This document shows, one piece after another, positions 8,180 to 17,082 of a DNA stretch of 64,000 nucleotides. Made by a program: the position numbers and the translations under genes. The number at the start of each line of letters is the position of its first letter. Position 1 is the first letter of the stretch. The notes under the pieces were generated by a model. That model had not been told where the DNA came from. It saw only the letters and a program-made list of their open reading frames with translations, and did not search any database. The stretch is taken from the NCBI RefSeq assembly GCF_015221875.1, contig NZ_JACYGY010000001.1, positions 124,001 through 188,000 of the forward strand, written 5' to 3'. The DNA is from Dyadobacter subterraneus (GTDB lineage Bacteria > Bacteroidota > Bacteroidia > Cytophagales > Spirosomataceae).

Positions 8180-9562
8180 ATGCAAAAAACAATTAGCCCG
8201 ATTGACGGATCAGTATATCTGGAACGGCCATTGGCGACGGATGAAATGATTGAAAGTGCTTTGGCGAAAGCAACCGAAGCACAAAAAGAGTGGAAAAAGA
8301 CGACGGTTCAGGAACGTGCAGCTTTCTGCTTGAAAGCGGTAGAATATTTTGTCAATAATGCTGACGAAATTGGTTTGGAGCTGACCTGGCAGATGGGTCG
8401 CCCCGTTCGCTATACCGCCAATGAAATAAAAAAAGGATTTCAGGAACGCGCTAAATACATGATTTCTGTTGCGGAACAGGCTTTGGCTGATGTTGAAGTC
8501 GAGGAAATCGCAGGTTTTAAAAGATTTATCCGCCGTGATCCTGTTGGGGTAGTTTTCGTGGTTGCGCCATGGAATTATCCTTATTTGACGTCAGTGAATT
8601 CGGTTATTCCGGCAATTATGGCTGGAAATACGGTCATTTTAAAACATGCCCAGCAAACGCCGCTTTGCGCTGAGCGTTATGCCGAAGCATTTGCATATGC
8701 AGGTTTGCCGGAAGGTGTTTTTCAATATTTACATTTAAGTCATGAGCAGGTAGCCACGGTTATTGCTGACACCAGAACTTCCTATGTAGCCTTTACAGGT
8801 TCGGTGGAAGGTGGTCATGCGGTTCAGAAATCAATCAATGAGCGTTTTATTGTTGGTGGTTTAGAACTGGGCGGGAAAGATCCTGCCTATGTTCGTGCGG
8901 ATGCAAATCTGGCTGATGCAGTTCAAAATCTGGTGGATGGTTCGTTCTTTAATTCCGGACAATCTTGCTGTGGAATTGAAAGAATTTATGTTCATGAAGA
9001 TGTATATGACAAGTTTGTTGAAGGATTTGTTGAATTGACAAAGACGTATACGCTGGGAGATCCGCTTGATGCACACACAACCTTGGGTCCAATGGTAAGA
9101 ACTTCTGCCGCAGCTTTTGCTCAAAAACAAATTGAAGAAGCAGTAGAACAAGGTGCAAAAGCATTGATTGATACCTCACTTTTTCCGGCACACAAAGAAG
9201 GAACGCCGTATATGGCACCACAGGTTTTGGTCAATGTAGATCATACCATGCAAGTGATGACGGAAGAAAGTTTCGCCCCAATTGTTGGAATTATGTCTGT
9301 GAAAAGTGATGAAGAAGCGATTCAGTTGATGAATGACAGTCAATATGGTTTGACGGCTTCTATCTGGACAAGCAATATTGACGCGGCTTTGGAAATCGGA
9401 GCGCAGGTGGAAACCGGAACCTGGTTTATGAACCGCTGCGATTATCTTGATCCGGCTTTGGCCTGGACGGGTGTCAAAAATTCGGGCAGGGGAGTGACGC
9501 TTTCAAAAGTGGGTTACGAAGCTTTAACCAAAGCCAAATCTTTCCACTTGAAAATTGGGTAG
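8180..9562 (+). CDS. NAD(P)-dependent aldehyde dehydrogenase
   Basis: Oxidises an aldehyde to its carboxylate. The 460-residue ALDH superfamily protein has the NAD-binding segment VVFVVAPWNYPYLTSVNSVIPA, the catalytic glutamate in GGLELGGKDPAYV and the catalytic cysteine in FFNSGQSCCGIERIYV. Its length and motifs are closest to the succinate-semialdehyde/aminoaldehyde branch, but this is not certain. It completes the GS-like/SDR/ALDH set and is followed by a strong terminator hairpin. Confidence 0.93.
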   Translation: MQKTISPIDGSVYLERPLATDEMIESALAKATEAQKEWKKTTVQERAAFCLKAVEYFVNNADEIGLELTWQMGRPVRYTANEIKKGFQERAKYMISVAEQALADVEVEEIAGFKRFIRRDPVGVVFVVAPWNYPYLTSVNSVIPAIMAGNTVILKHAQQTPLCAERYAEAFAYAGLPEGVFQYLHLSHEQVATVIADTRTSYVAFTGSVEGGHAVQKSINERFIVGGLELGGKDPAYVRADANLADAVQNLVDGSFFNSGQSCCGIERIYVHEDVYDKFVEGFVELTKTYTLGDPLDAHTTLGPMVRTSAAAFAQKQIEEAVEQGAKALIDTSLFPAHKEGTPYMAPQVLVNVDHTMQVMTEESFAPIVGIMSVKSDEEAIQLMNDSQYGLTASIWTSNIDAALEIGAQVETGTWFMNRCDYLDPALAWTGVKNSGRGVTLSKVGYEALTKAKSFHLKIG

Positions 9563-9575
9563 TTGTTAGGTTACG

Positions 9576-9662
9576 CAGAGAACCACAGAGTAAAGAAGAG
9601 GTACACAGAGTTGTTTATTAACTAAACTCTATGTACCTCTTCTTTTTCTCTGTGGTTCTCTG
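9576..9662. terminator. Long imperfect hairpin between convergent ALDH and lysA
   Basis: Outer arms 9576-9590 and 9648-9662 (15 bp, CAGAGAACCACAGAG and its complement) and inner arms 9595-9612 and 9625-9642 (about 17 of 18 paired) form one long stem with small bulges. The CACAGAG theme recurs just outside the stem. It probably terminates both transcripts and may be an amplified repeat family. Confidence 0.75.
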
Positions 9663-9675
9663 TGAAATCTCTGTG

Positions 9676-10911
9676 TTACTCTGTGAAACCTACCTGCGTG
9701 CGCAGCAAATCTTCCAAAGTTTCTCTTCTTCTAACTAATTTTGCGGCGCCGTTATCAACTAAAACTTCGGCTGGGCGGAAGCGGGCGTTGTAGTTAGAGC
9801 TCATTGTAAAGCCGTAAGCACCTGCGTTTAAAAATGCCAAAACATCTCCCTGACGAACTTCTGGTAATGGACGATCAGTTGCGAATGTGTCTGTTTCGCA
9901 GATATAACCAACAATTGTATAATCTTTTTCTTCTCCTGACGGATTTGAAACATTTAAAATATGATGATAAGAACCATACATCATTGGACGGATCAAGTGA
10001 TTTAATCCTGAATCGATATGAACGAAAGTACGGGCCGGATCTTCTTTTACGACGGTTGTATTAACCAGTAAATAACCACATTCACTTACCAGGAATTTCC
10101 CTGGCTCAAACCATAGTTGCAGCTCACGACCGTATTTCGCGCAGAAGTTTTTAAAACGTTCTGAAATTTTATTTCCCAAAAGCTCCATATCCGTAATCGG
10201 ATCATTTGGTTTGTAAGAAACTTTAAATCCGCCACCCAAATCAATAATTTCAAGATCAGGAAATTGTAGCGCAGCTTCAAAAACGATATCAGCAACCTGC
10301 AAAAATGGCTCGGCGTCTTTAATATCCGATCCTGTATGTTGGTGTAAACCAATTACTTTAATATCATATTTTTTAACAACTTCAAGAATCTGATCCAAAA
10401 GCAAAACAGAAATTCCAAATTTGGAATCTGCGTGGGCCGTCATGATTTTGATATTTCCACCGGCAGCAACATTTGGTTTCAGGCGGATCAGACATGGTTT
10501 TGTATTTCCATAAGTTTGTCCGAACCATTCAAGCAATGGAATACTGTCTACATTAACAATAGCCTCTGCTTCAACCGCTGTTTTTACTTCGTGAAATGGA
10601 ACACCGCTTGGCGTGAATGTGATTTGTTTGGTATCATAGCCAGCCAGTTTTCCCATTTCCAGCTCGCCGGTTGAAACAACATCCAGTTCAACACCAATCT
10701 CTCGCATCAAACGTAAAATCGCAAGGTTGGTATTGGACTTGCAGGCAAATTTGATTTTCATGTTAATGCCTGAAAAAGCATTTTGTAATTCCTGCACTTT
10801 GCGACGAATTGTCCCGCCGTCATAAACATAAAGTGGACTTCCGTATTCTTCAATGAGCTGAACCGGATCAATATTTTGTATTGTATATGTATTTTGTTCT
10901 GAAAGTTGCAT
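9676..10911 (-). CDS. lysA: Diaminopimelate decarboxylase
   Basis: Final step of lysine biosynthesis: meso-diaminopimelate to L-lysine and CO2, PLP-dependent, cytoplasmic. The 411-residue fold-type III enzyme has the PLP lysine K58 in FACKSN, HQHTGSDI, the phosphate-binding IDLGGGFKVSY, the substrate segment EPGKFLV, and the catalytic cysteine in GYICETDTFA with NAGAYGFTMSSNYN near the C-terminus. The gene precedes no other lys gene in this window. pyrF lies 48 bases upstream on the same strand. Confidence 0.96.
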   Translation of the reverse strand: MQLSEQNTYTIQNIDPVQLIEEYGSPLYVYDGGTIRRKVQELQNAFSGINMKIKFACKSNTNLAILRLMREIGVELDVVSTGELEMGKLAGYDTKQITFTPSGVPFHEVKTAVEAEAIVNVDSIPLLEWFGQTYGNTKPCLIRLKPNVAAGGNIKIMTAHADSKFGISVLLLDQILEVVKKYDIKVIGLHQHTGSDIKDAEPFLQVADIVFEAALQFPDLEIIDLGGGFKVSYKPNDPITDMELLGNKISERFKNFCAKYGRELQLWFEPGKFLVSECGYLLVNTTVVKEDPARTFVHIDSGLNHLIRPMMYGSYHHILNVSNPSGEEKDYTIVGYICETDTFATDRPLPEVRQGDVLAFLNAGAYGFTMSSNYNARFRPAEVLVDNGAAKLVRRRETLEDLLRTQVGFTE

Positions 10912-10959
10912 TGGAAAATTAAATAATAATCGTTTATGATTTAAATGAATAATCCTGAT

Positions 10960-11787
10960 TTAGTTACAATACTTTTCAAGATAAACCGCCATTTCTTTTT
11001 GTAATATCTGCGCTTCTTCTTTTGCTTTTTCTGCAAAATCCAAACCATCGCCTGCGTAAATAATACTTCTGGATGCATTCACAAGCAGTCCGCAGGATTT
11101 ATTCATTCCATAACGGGAAACTTCTTCCAGATTTCCGCCTTGTGCACCAACACCCGGAACAAGTAAAAAATGGTCGGGAACAATAGTCCGGATATTGGCC
11201 AGATCTTTTGCTTGTGTCGCACCCACAACATACATCATCCGATCCGCACCTGCCCAGGTTTGTGAAGTTTTCAAAACCTGTTCGTACAAAAATCCATCTT
11301 TCGTTTCAAGTCTCTGGAAATCTGCACCGCCGGAATTTGACGTTAAAGCAAGTAGTATCACCCATTTTCCTTCAAAATCCAGAAAAGGTGTTACAGAATC
11401 ACTGCCCATATAAGGCGCAACAGTTACCGAGTCAAAATTCAATCCGGATGATGACGGATCAAAAAAAGTACGGGCGTAAAGTCCTGAGGTATTTCCAATA
11501 TCACCTCTTTTCGCATCAGCAATTGTAAAATGACTTTTTGGAATATACTCAATCGTCTTTTGTAAACTTTCCCATCCTTTCGCTCCCAAAGCTTCGTAAA
11601 AAGCAATATTCGGTTTATAAGAAACGCAATAATCGGCTGTTGCGTCAATAATCTGTTTATTGAATTCAAAAACCGGATCGCTCTCTTTTAATAAATGAGC
11701 GGGAATTTTACGTATATCTGTATCCAGGCCTATGCAGAGATAGGATTTCTTTTGGGAAATGTGTTCAAAAAGCGCTTCGTATGTCAT
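10960..11787 (-). CDS. pyrF: Orotidine-5'-phosphate decarboxylase (type 2)
   Basis: Decarboxylates OMP to UMP, last step of de novo pyrimidine synthesis. I place the start at [10 protein letters not shown] (11787); the longer frame to 11853 adds 22 residues unlike the family. Signatures: [24 protein letters not shown], and the catalytic segment [11 protein letters not shown], followed by [10 protein letters not shown]. About 275 residues fits the longer type 2 subfamily typical of Bacteroidota. It is divergent from rfbC. Confidence 0.95.
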   Translation of the reverse strand: MTYEALFEHISQKKSYLCIGLDTDIRKIPAHLLKESDPVFEFNKQIIDATADYCVSYKPNIAFYEALGAKGWESLQKTIEYIPKSHFTIADAKRGDIGNTSGLYARTFFDPSSSGLNFDSVTVAPYMGSDSVTPFLDFEGKWVILLALTSNSGGADFQRLETKDGFLYEQVLKTSQTWAGADRMMYVVGATQAKDLANIRTIVPDHFLLVPGVGAQGGNLEEVSRYGMNKSCGLLVNASRSIIYAGDGLDFAEKAKEEAQILQKEMAVYLEKYCN

Positions 11788-11836
11788 GTTATTTCGAAAT
11801 AATGTGCCGAAATTACAACCTCTGCAAATAGATTCA

Positions 11837-11844
11837 TAAATTTG
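11837..11844 (+). promoter_or_regulatory. Probable rfbC promoter -7 box
   Basis: TAAATTTG matches the Bacteroidota -7 consensus; TTAC at 11813-11816 is a weak -33 element with a 20-base spacer. Transcription would start near 11850 and give a leader of about 45 bases. The box lies within the discarded N-terminal extension of pyrF, which also supports the shorter pyrF start. Confidence 0.45.
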
Positions 11845-11896
11845 CACACACATTAAATGATAACAATCTTTAAAAAAGATAATTTATAACATAACT

Positions 11897-12439
11897 ATGC
11901 AGATCCGCGAAACCTCCATTGCCGGTTTAGTAGAAATTTTCCCGCGCGTTTTTCAGGACGACAGAGGATTCTTTTTTGAATCATACAATGAAGAATTATT
12001 TAAGAAATTAGGCTTGCCGACAAACTTTGTTCAGGACAATCAGTCTTTCTCCATCAAAGGTGTGGTAAGAGGTTTACATTTTCAAAACGCGCCATTTGCT
12101 CAGGGAAAACTGGTTCGTGTAATTTCCGGTCGCGTACTGGATGTAGCCGTAGATATCCGTCCGGAATCGCCAACTTTTGGAAAACATGAAGTTTTTGAAT
12201 TACGCAGCGATACCAATAATATGGCTTATGTTCCCGAAGGTTTTGCCCACGGATTTGTAGCGCTTGAAGATTCTGTTTTCAGTTATAAATGTACCAATGT
12301 TTACAACAAAGCAGCAGAATCCGGATTGTTATGGAATGATCCTGATTTAGGAATTGACTGGGGCGTAGAAAATCCGATCGTTTCTGAAAAGGATATTATA
12401 TTGCCAACTTTTAAAACGTTATTTGAAAAATACGTTTAA
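11897..12439 (+). CDS. rfbC: dTDP-4-dehydrorhamnose 3,5-epimerase
   Basis: Epimerises dTDP-4-keto-6-deoxyglucose on the route to dTDP-L-rhamnose for surface polysaccharides. The 180-residue cupin has the family motifs VRGLHFQ (catalytic His), RVISGRVLDVAVDIR, and PEGFAHGF. Length is typical. The other rml genes are not adjacent, so the pathway is dispersed in this genome. Followed at once by a terminator. Confidence 0.95.
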   Translation: MQIRETSIAGLVEIFPRVFQDDRGFFFESYNEELFKKLGLPTNFVQDNQSFSIKGVVRGLHFQNAPFAQGKLVRVISGRVLDVAVDIRPESPTFGKHEVFELRSDTNNMAYVPEGFAHGFVALEDSVFSYKCTNVYNKAAESGLLWNDPDLGIDWGVENPIVSEKDIILPTFKTLFEKYV

Positions 12440-12450
12440 GATATTTGAAG

Positions 12451-12483
12451 AAGATCGCTTGAATTATTAAGCGGTCTTTTTTT
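12451..12483. terminator. Terminator after rfbC
   Basis: A 10-bp stem (12451-12460 with 12469-12478, one wobble) with an 8-base loop is followed by a T-run to about 12483. It ends rfbC and abuts the convergent PfpI gene. Confidence 0.85.
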
Positions 12484-13162
12484 ATTTTTCAAAAAGCTCT
12501 TCCAAAGCTTTGGAAGCGACTTTCCCGGCAGAATTTGGATTTTGTCCGGTGATCAGTCTTTCGTCCATTTCGATAAATTCTATAAAAGGAATCATCGATT
12601 TGGTGTAATGCGCGCCGCGTTCCCGAAGTTTATCTTCCAAGTGAAACGGAATCTCACTTACAAAACTCATGATGGTATCTTCCACGTGAGAAAATCCGGT
12701 AACATATTTATCATCAATCAGATAAGAGCCATCCGAAAGTTTCACATTCAAAAGTCCGCTTACACCGTGACAGACGGCGGTTACCATGCCATGGTTTTCA
12801 TAAATAATCCTGGTGATTTCCTGTAATTCTGTGTTATCTGGGAAGTCCCACATACCTCCATCTCCGCCCGTGAAAAAAATCAAACGATAATCTTTGGCGA
12901 TCACTTCGGAAGGACTTAATGATTTTTCAAACTTGGCAAGAAATGCAGCGTCGTTAAAACACTTCTGGTTTATTTCATCTTTAAGATCAAAACTTCTTTC
13001 ATCGATTGGAATAACGCCTCCTTTCGGACTTACAATATCAACCAATACTCTTCGTCTTGTCATTGTATCGTAAAAATGCGTTAACTCGCTCATCCACAAT
13101 CCTGTTTTTCCCGCTTTGGAAGGATAAGAATCATGGTTGGTACAAACAATTAGTACTTTCAT
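12482..13162 (-). CDS. DJ-1/PfpI family protein (HSP31-like class I glutamine amidotransferase fold)
   Basis: A 226-residue member of the DJ-1/PfpI superfamily, probably a glyoxalase III-like deglycase or chaperone. The nucleophilic elbow AVCHGVSGLL carries the catalytic Cys-His, preceded by the glycine-rich FFTGGDGGMWDFP. The N-terminal segment SKAGKTGLWMSELTHFY is typical of the HSP31-type branch. Single gene with its own upstream region. Exact activity is not evident. Confidence 0.88.
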   Translation of the reverse strand: MKVLIVCTNHDSYPSKAGKTGLWMSELTHFYDTMTRRRVLVDIVSPKGGVIPIDERSFDLKDEINQKCFNDAAFLAKFEKSLSPSEVIAKDYRLIFFTGGDGGMWDFPDNTELQEITRIIYENHGMVTAVCHGVSGLLNVKLSDGSYLIDDKYVTGFSHVEDTIMSFVSEIPFHLEDKLRERGAHYTKSMIPFIEFIEMDERLITGQNPNSAGKVASKALEELFEK

Positions 13163-13260
13163 TTGATCAATGATTGAATGAGAGAAGTTTGAATGATAGA
13201 ATGATGACTAATTTCGTCATTCATGAATGAGTTAGAAAGATAAATAAAATTGAAGAATGA

Positions 13261-13345
13261 TTTCACGCAAAGCGAAAAAGATAAAAGCAAAGCACGCGAA
13301 GCAGTTTGCGTTCTTAACTTTTATCTTTTAAAACTTTGCGTGAAA
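13261..13345. repeat. Imperfect inverted repeat downstream of the response regulator
   Basis: Arms TTTCACGCAAAG (13261-13272) and CTTTGCGTGAAA (13334-13345) plus inner arms around 13276-13287 and 13318-13329 form a long hairpin. It lies just past the 3' end of the response regulator and could terminate its transcript. The CGCAAAG-type arms look like an amplified extragenic repeat. Confidence 0.6.
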
Positions 13346-13352
13346 TTTATTT

Positions 13353-14000
13353 CTACAAAAGTTGATTTTTATAAGCGAAAGCAACGGCAGCCGCAGTCGT
13401 TTTGGTGCCGGTTTTTTCAAGAACACGCAAACGGTGACCTTCTACAGTGCGCACGCTGATAAATAGTTTTTCACTTATTTCCACAGTCGACAAACCGTCA
13501 CATATTAATTGAAGCACTTCTTTTTCCCGTGCAGAAAGCGCTACGTTGCAGGAATTTGGGAAAAATGGATGTTTGTTTGGCTGGCGATTTACCATTTTCC
13601 GGTGCATCGCTTTTGAAACAAAATCGTTATAATAGAAGCCTTCTTCGGCTACACGACGAATTGCTTTTTCAACTTCGTCGGGACTTGTATCTTTCAATAA
13701 ATAACCCTGAACACCTTTTTCCAGCATGTGAATCACAAAACGATCCTCATTATACATGGAAACAACAATGATTTTGATATCGGGAAAACGTTCGAATGCA
13801 AGCTCCGTTGCCTGAATTCCGTCCATGACCGGCATTTGTAAATCCATGAAAACAATGTCAGGCATATTTTCAGGAAGCTTGTCCAAAAGTTCCTGTCCGT
13901 TTGCCGCTTCCAGGACAAAGTCAAAATCCGGAACATTACTCAGCATGGAAATAAATCCCTTTCTGAACAATTCATGGTCGTCGGCTATGCCCAGTTTCAT
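13353..14000 (-). CDS. NarL/FixJ-type response regulator
   Basis: DNA-binding partner of the adjacent kinase. The 215 residues carry an N-terminal receiver domain with acidic pocket D7/D8, phospho-acceptor D53 in FMDLQMP, and a conserved lysine in LLKDTSP. A C-terminal LuxR-type helix-turn-helix reads LSAREKEVLQLICDGLSTVE. It is 12 bases downstream of the kinase gene. Targets are unknown. Confidence 0.95.
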   Translation of the reverse strand: MKLGIADDHELFRKGFISMLSNVPDFDFVLEAANGQELLDKLPENMPDIVFMDLQMPVMDGIQATELAFERFPDIKIIVVSMYNEDRFVIHMLEKGVQGYLLKDTSPDEVEKAIRRVAEEGFYYNDFVSKAMHRKMVNRQPNKHPFFPNSCNVALSAREKEVLQLICDGLSTVEISEKLFISVRTVEGHRLRVLEKTGTKTTAAAVAFAYKNQLL

Positions 14001-14012
14001 TAGTTTTTGTTG

Positions 14013-14873
14013 TTAAATTGTCACGCGTTGACGGCGGAATGGATGTAATGGTTCAGGTTTTGCCTGAGATGCGGGTACAACCGGTACTTGTGCAAATGCT
14101 TTTGAACCTCCCGATTTTGGTTTTTCGTAGTGAATTGTACCGTCGACAATCGCCAGCCGGCTTTCAATTCCAAGTAATCCCAGGCCTGTCAGGTGGTTGT
14201 CTTTCACAGTATCAGGATCAAAACCGATTCCATTATCGGTTACCTGAAGTTCAATGATTTTGCTATTTACATGCAAGTTAATTTCAATCCGCGAACATTG
14301 CGAATGCTTGATTGAATTATTCACCAATTCCTGCATAATTCTGTAAATAGTGAGCTCAATTTTCTGACTTTGGCGCGGAGATTCTTCCGTATTTGATACA
14401 AATGAAATCTTCAAATCTTTACCATTTTCGAGTTTATTGATAAACTCCTCAATGGCCGCAGCCAACCCGAAACGTTCCAGGGTTGTCGGGACAAGATCGC
14501 GGGTAATTCTTCTCACATGTAAAATTGTTTCCTCAACCAGCGTCTGGGATTTTCGCATGATCTGGTCCTCTTTGATCCCCGACTCCGCGACCAGTTTGCT
14601 TAGTTGATTGAGGCTTAACTTGGTAAGCGATAGCATTGTACCAATATCGTCATGAAGATCCTGCGCAATTCTTCTGCGTTCAGTTTCTTCCGAATTTAAA
14701 GCTGTATCAAGCAAAAGACGCTGATAATCTTTTTCAATTTCGTGCAGTTTTTTCTCCTGATGCAATTGCCTCTTTTGATAAAACATTACAAAAAGTATTA
14801 CAAAAAATGCCATCATCAACATTGCAAGTGTAGCGATTAGTATTGCCCAGGTTAATCCGTCACTGTTTTGCAT
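14013..14873 (-). CDS. NarL-family sensor histidine kinase (HisKA_3)
   Basis: Membrane sensor kinase, 286 residues from the start MQNSDGLTW, chosen because the longer frame runs into the upstream gene and lacks family likeness. One transmembrane helix (about residues 9-32) is followed by a coiled coil, the dimerisation box ERRRIAQDLHDDIG with phospho-acceptor H74, and an HATPase domain (ELVNNSIKHS, DNGIGFD, GLGLLGIESR). There is no periplasmic sensor domain, so input may come from the membrane or from the polytopic protein encoded just upstream, whose 3' end it overlaps by 14 bases. Confidence 0.93.
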   Translation of the reverse strand: MQNSDGLTWAILIATLAMLMMAFFVILFVMFYQKRQLHQEKKLHEIEKDYQRLLLDTALNSEETERRRIAQDLHDDIGTMLSLTKLSLNQLSKLVAESGIKEDQIMRKSQTLVEETILHVRRITRDLVPTTLERFGLAAAIEEFINKLENGKDLKISFVSNTEESPRQSQKIELTIYRIMQELVNNSIKHSQCSRIEINLHVNSKIIELQVTDNGIGFDPDTVKDNHLTGLGLLGIESRLAIVDGTIHYEKPKSGGSKAFAQVPVVPASQAKPEPLHPFRRQRVTI

Positions 14874-15564
14874 AATAACGCGTTGAAAATATCCAAACTC
14901 CGATGCTGAAAAATAACAGGCAAAGTGTTTCAAAAATGTAAGGAACTAAATCCAGAAATCCAATAGACAGAGGATTCTCCCATTTATCCGAATAGTGTAA
15001 AATTGGTGCTATAAAAATGAAGCTTGAATAGTAAAGTAATAATCCTGAGCAAACCCAAAAAAACGGAAACGTCAGCAAATTCGGGATTTTGAGCATACGG
15101 ATTATCTCATAGAAATATACAAGTATCCAGAATAACATCAATAAACATTCCACTGTTGTGGCATAGGCAACCATACTGTGATTATGCAGATCTTTTATAT
15201 CGGGATTAACATGAAATACATCCCAGATTGAAAAAATCAAAAATCCGATAATAGAATAAATAATACCTCTTTTATATACAACAGACTCAATTTTATAATA
15301 AAACATACCACTTAATAAAGCATAACGCAATGGAACGCTCAGATTGTAATATATCAGATTATTTGTTCGCTGCGTGGCATAGTGAAACATGATTAGGTCA
15401 ATTATCAACTTCGATATCAGGTAAATCAAAAGAAGATTAAATGAGGGATCAATGTTTGCTTTTCTGTAAAAAATCAGGAATAAAGGAATTACTGTCACAA
15501 AAACTGCAAGGCACACAATTAAATGGTTGTGAATGAAAGTAAGGTAAGATTCAATCAGCAACAT
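14860..15564 (-). CDS. Seven-helix-like membrane protein linked to a two-component system
   Basis: A 234-residue hydrophobic protein with about seven predicted helices and almost no soluble domain. I recognise no named family. Its 3' end overlaps the histidine kinase start by 14 bases, so the two are translationally coupled. The kinase has only one helix and no sensor domain, so this protein may be the signal-receiving component. That is inference from context. Confidence 0.75.
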   Translation of the reverse strand: MLLIESYLTFIHNHLIVCLAVFVTVIPLFLIFYRKANIDPSFNLLLIYLISKLIIDLIMFHYATQRTNNLIYYNLSVPLRYALLSGMFYYKIESVVYKRGIIYSIIGFLIFSIWDVFHVNPDIKDLHNHSMVAYATTVECLLMLFWILVYFYEIIRMLKIPNLLTFPFFWVCSGLLLYYSSFIFIAPILHYSDKWENPLSIGFLDLVPYIFETLCLLFFSIGVWIFSTRYYAKQ

Positions 15565-15576
15565 AATTCAATGCGG

Positions 15577-15966
15577 TTAATTACAATGAGATGGGCAGGT
15601 AGGTCCACCAGCCATTGCAACGTCACTTGCCGGCATATCTTTAAGGCCAATTCCCCTGGAAATGTCTTTTCCATTGGAATCAACAGGTACAATAATGAGT
15701 CTTGATGTATGTTTTCCTATTCCAATTACAACTTCTTTGCCGTCGTGATCTTCATGTTGTGCACCATAATATACACGAAAGCCAACGCAGTCTTTGCCAA
15801 GTGGGTCGATGAGTTTTTTAAAAGTATTTAAGCCGAAAAATTCTGCCTGAATAAAATTTTCACCACGTGCCTTGATCTCTTTTTCCAGGGTATGGTGAGG
15901 ACTTGTTAACTGCGCTACTTCCCTAGAAGAAATTAGCCTGCCTTCGTTACCGGTGAACTTTGCCAT
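15577..15966 (-). CDS. Hypothetical protein, about 129 residues
   Basis: Start chosen at MAKFTGNEGRLIS (15966), since the upstream 23 codons of the longest frame look unrelated. Soluble, no signal peptide. It contains a KEIKARGENFIQAEFFG segment, an acidic-basic central strand region (QHEDHDGKEVVIGIG), and ends GGPTCPSHCN, a C-P-S-H-C tail that could bind metal. It is 12 bases upstream of the seven-helix protein and probably begins the operon that includes the kinase and regulator. No function assigned. Confidence 0.7.
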   Translation of the reverse strand: MAKFTGNEGRLISSREVAQLTSPHHTLEKEIKARGENFIQAEFFGLNTFKKLIDPLGKDCVGFRVYYGAQHEDHDGKEVVIGIGKHTSRLIIVPVDSNGKDISRGIGLKDMPASDVAMAGGPTCPSHCN

Positions 15967-16478
15967 GTTCGTATTTTTTAAGAAGAGAGTTAAAATAGTT
16001 GTTGTAAAATTACTTCTTACTATCACGATTGCCAAGATGCCAGAATTTGCCAGATAATTTTGTTTTTATAAGTTGTTGTAATTGAGTAAATTAATAAATG
16101 CTCGAAAAGTAAAACACGTAATATTACCTGCCAGATCAGGGGTAATTACGATTTGTTAAAATGCCACATACCTTTTAAAGAATCGCGTGGATTCAGGCTA
16201 AAATGCAACGCACGCCCTGTTTACCTTTGTTGCACGTCATCAACTTACCCCGGCACATTTAGATTATGGTTAACAGGTCAGGAGCAGTTACATGGCCCTT
16301 ACAGATTGTGTAACGGATTTTATTTTGAAGTTTGATGTTCAATTTCCTGATGTCGAATATTACTTACAAATTCACGCTATTTTCTCTTGTGCCATCAATA
16401 AATTCTGTAAGAATTCCTCTCTTTCGAAGATTCGGTTAATTTTGAAGAATAGCATCAATTTATTATTTCAAACAAGAT
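15967..16478. other. Intergenic region with no supported gene
   Basis: About 510 bases between divergent genes. Short open frames occur near 16153-16573 but show no domain, start signal or codon pattern I trust. It must contain promoters for both sides, but I cannot point to a clear consensus. Confidence 0.5.
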
Positions 16479-16754
16479 ATGAAACCAACGATCATAATAG
16501 AATATTGTCCAAAATGCGGCTGGCTTTTACGTGCAGCATGGATGGCTCAGGAGCTTCTGACAACTTTTTCTGACGACCTATATGCGGTAACATTAGTACC
16601 ATCCGAAGTGGCCGGCAGGTATACCATTAAGCTGGATGAAAATCTCTTGTGGGATAGAAAAAGGGAAGGACATTTTCCTGAACCTAAGGAAATGAAGCAG
16701 CGTGTTCGTGATCAGATTGCACCTGAACGTAATTTAGGACACAATGATCGATGA
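16479..16754 (+). CDS. SelT/SelW/SelH (Rdx) family thioredoxin-like protein
   Basis: A 91-residue Rdx-family protein, probably a small redox protein with a thioredoxin-like fold. The redox motif is C10-P-K-C13, the cysteine form of the CxxU of selenoprotein W. The following LLRAAWMAQELLTTF and the strand VAGRYTIKLDENLLWDRK with late FPEPKEMKQRVRD match the family. Stand-alone gene. Confidence 0.9.
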   Translation: MKPTIIIEYCPKCGWLLRAAWMAQELLTTFSDDLYAVTLVPSEVAGRYTIKLDENLLWDRKREGHFPEPKEMKQRVRDQIAPERNLGHNDR

Positions 16755-17082
16755 TAAGTGTATTGTCGTATATCAGTTATAAAATTTGGCTGATTGATTT
16801 CTGGATTGTCTAAAGGTGAATAATATTTGGAGATTTTTACAAATAGCATTTTAATGACAGAATGGCGCTTCCAGAAAATTGTACTGTTAAAATGGCACTT
16901 CGGCTAATTTTAATTAATACATCCAAATATTTACTTATTTAGATAAGTAGTTTAATGTACTGATTATAAATTCTTTATCCCGATTAAACCTTTTGATAAA
17001 AACACTATCTAAACAATAAAGGAATTACTGGTACATTATTTTTTGTTTAATGAATATCTGTGAACACAAAACGCAAAATACC

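Noticed and set aside
11788..11853. N-terminal 22-codon extension of pyrF
   Set aside because: It contains the rfbC promoter box, does not resemble the family, and [10 protein letters not shown] is a better start.
16292..16573. 93-codon frame before the SelW-like gene
   Set aside because: It overlaps the SelW-like gene in another frame, shows no family likeness and has no ribosome-binding or promoter signal.
16860..16920. TGGCGC/TGGCAC sequences suggesting a sigma-54 promoter upstream of HSP20
   Set aside because: The distance to any TTGC element is wrong for the -24/-12 layout.
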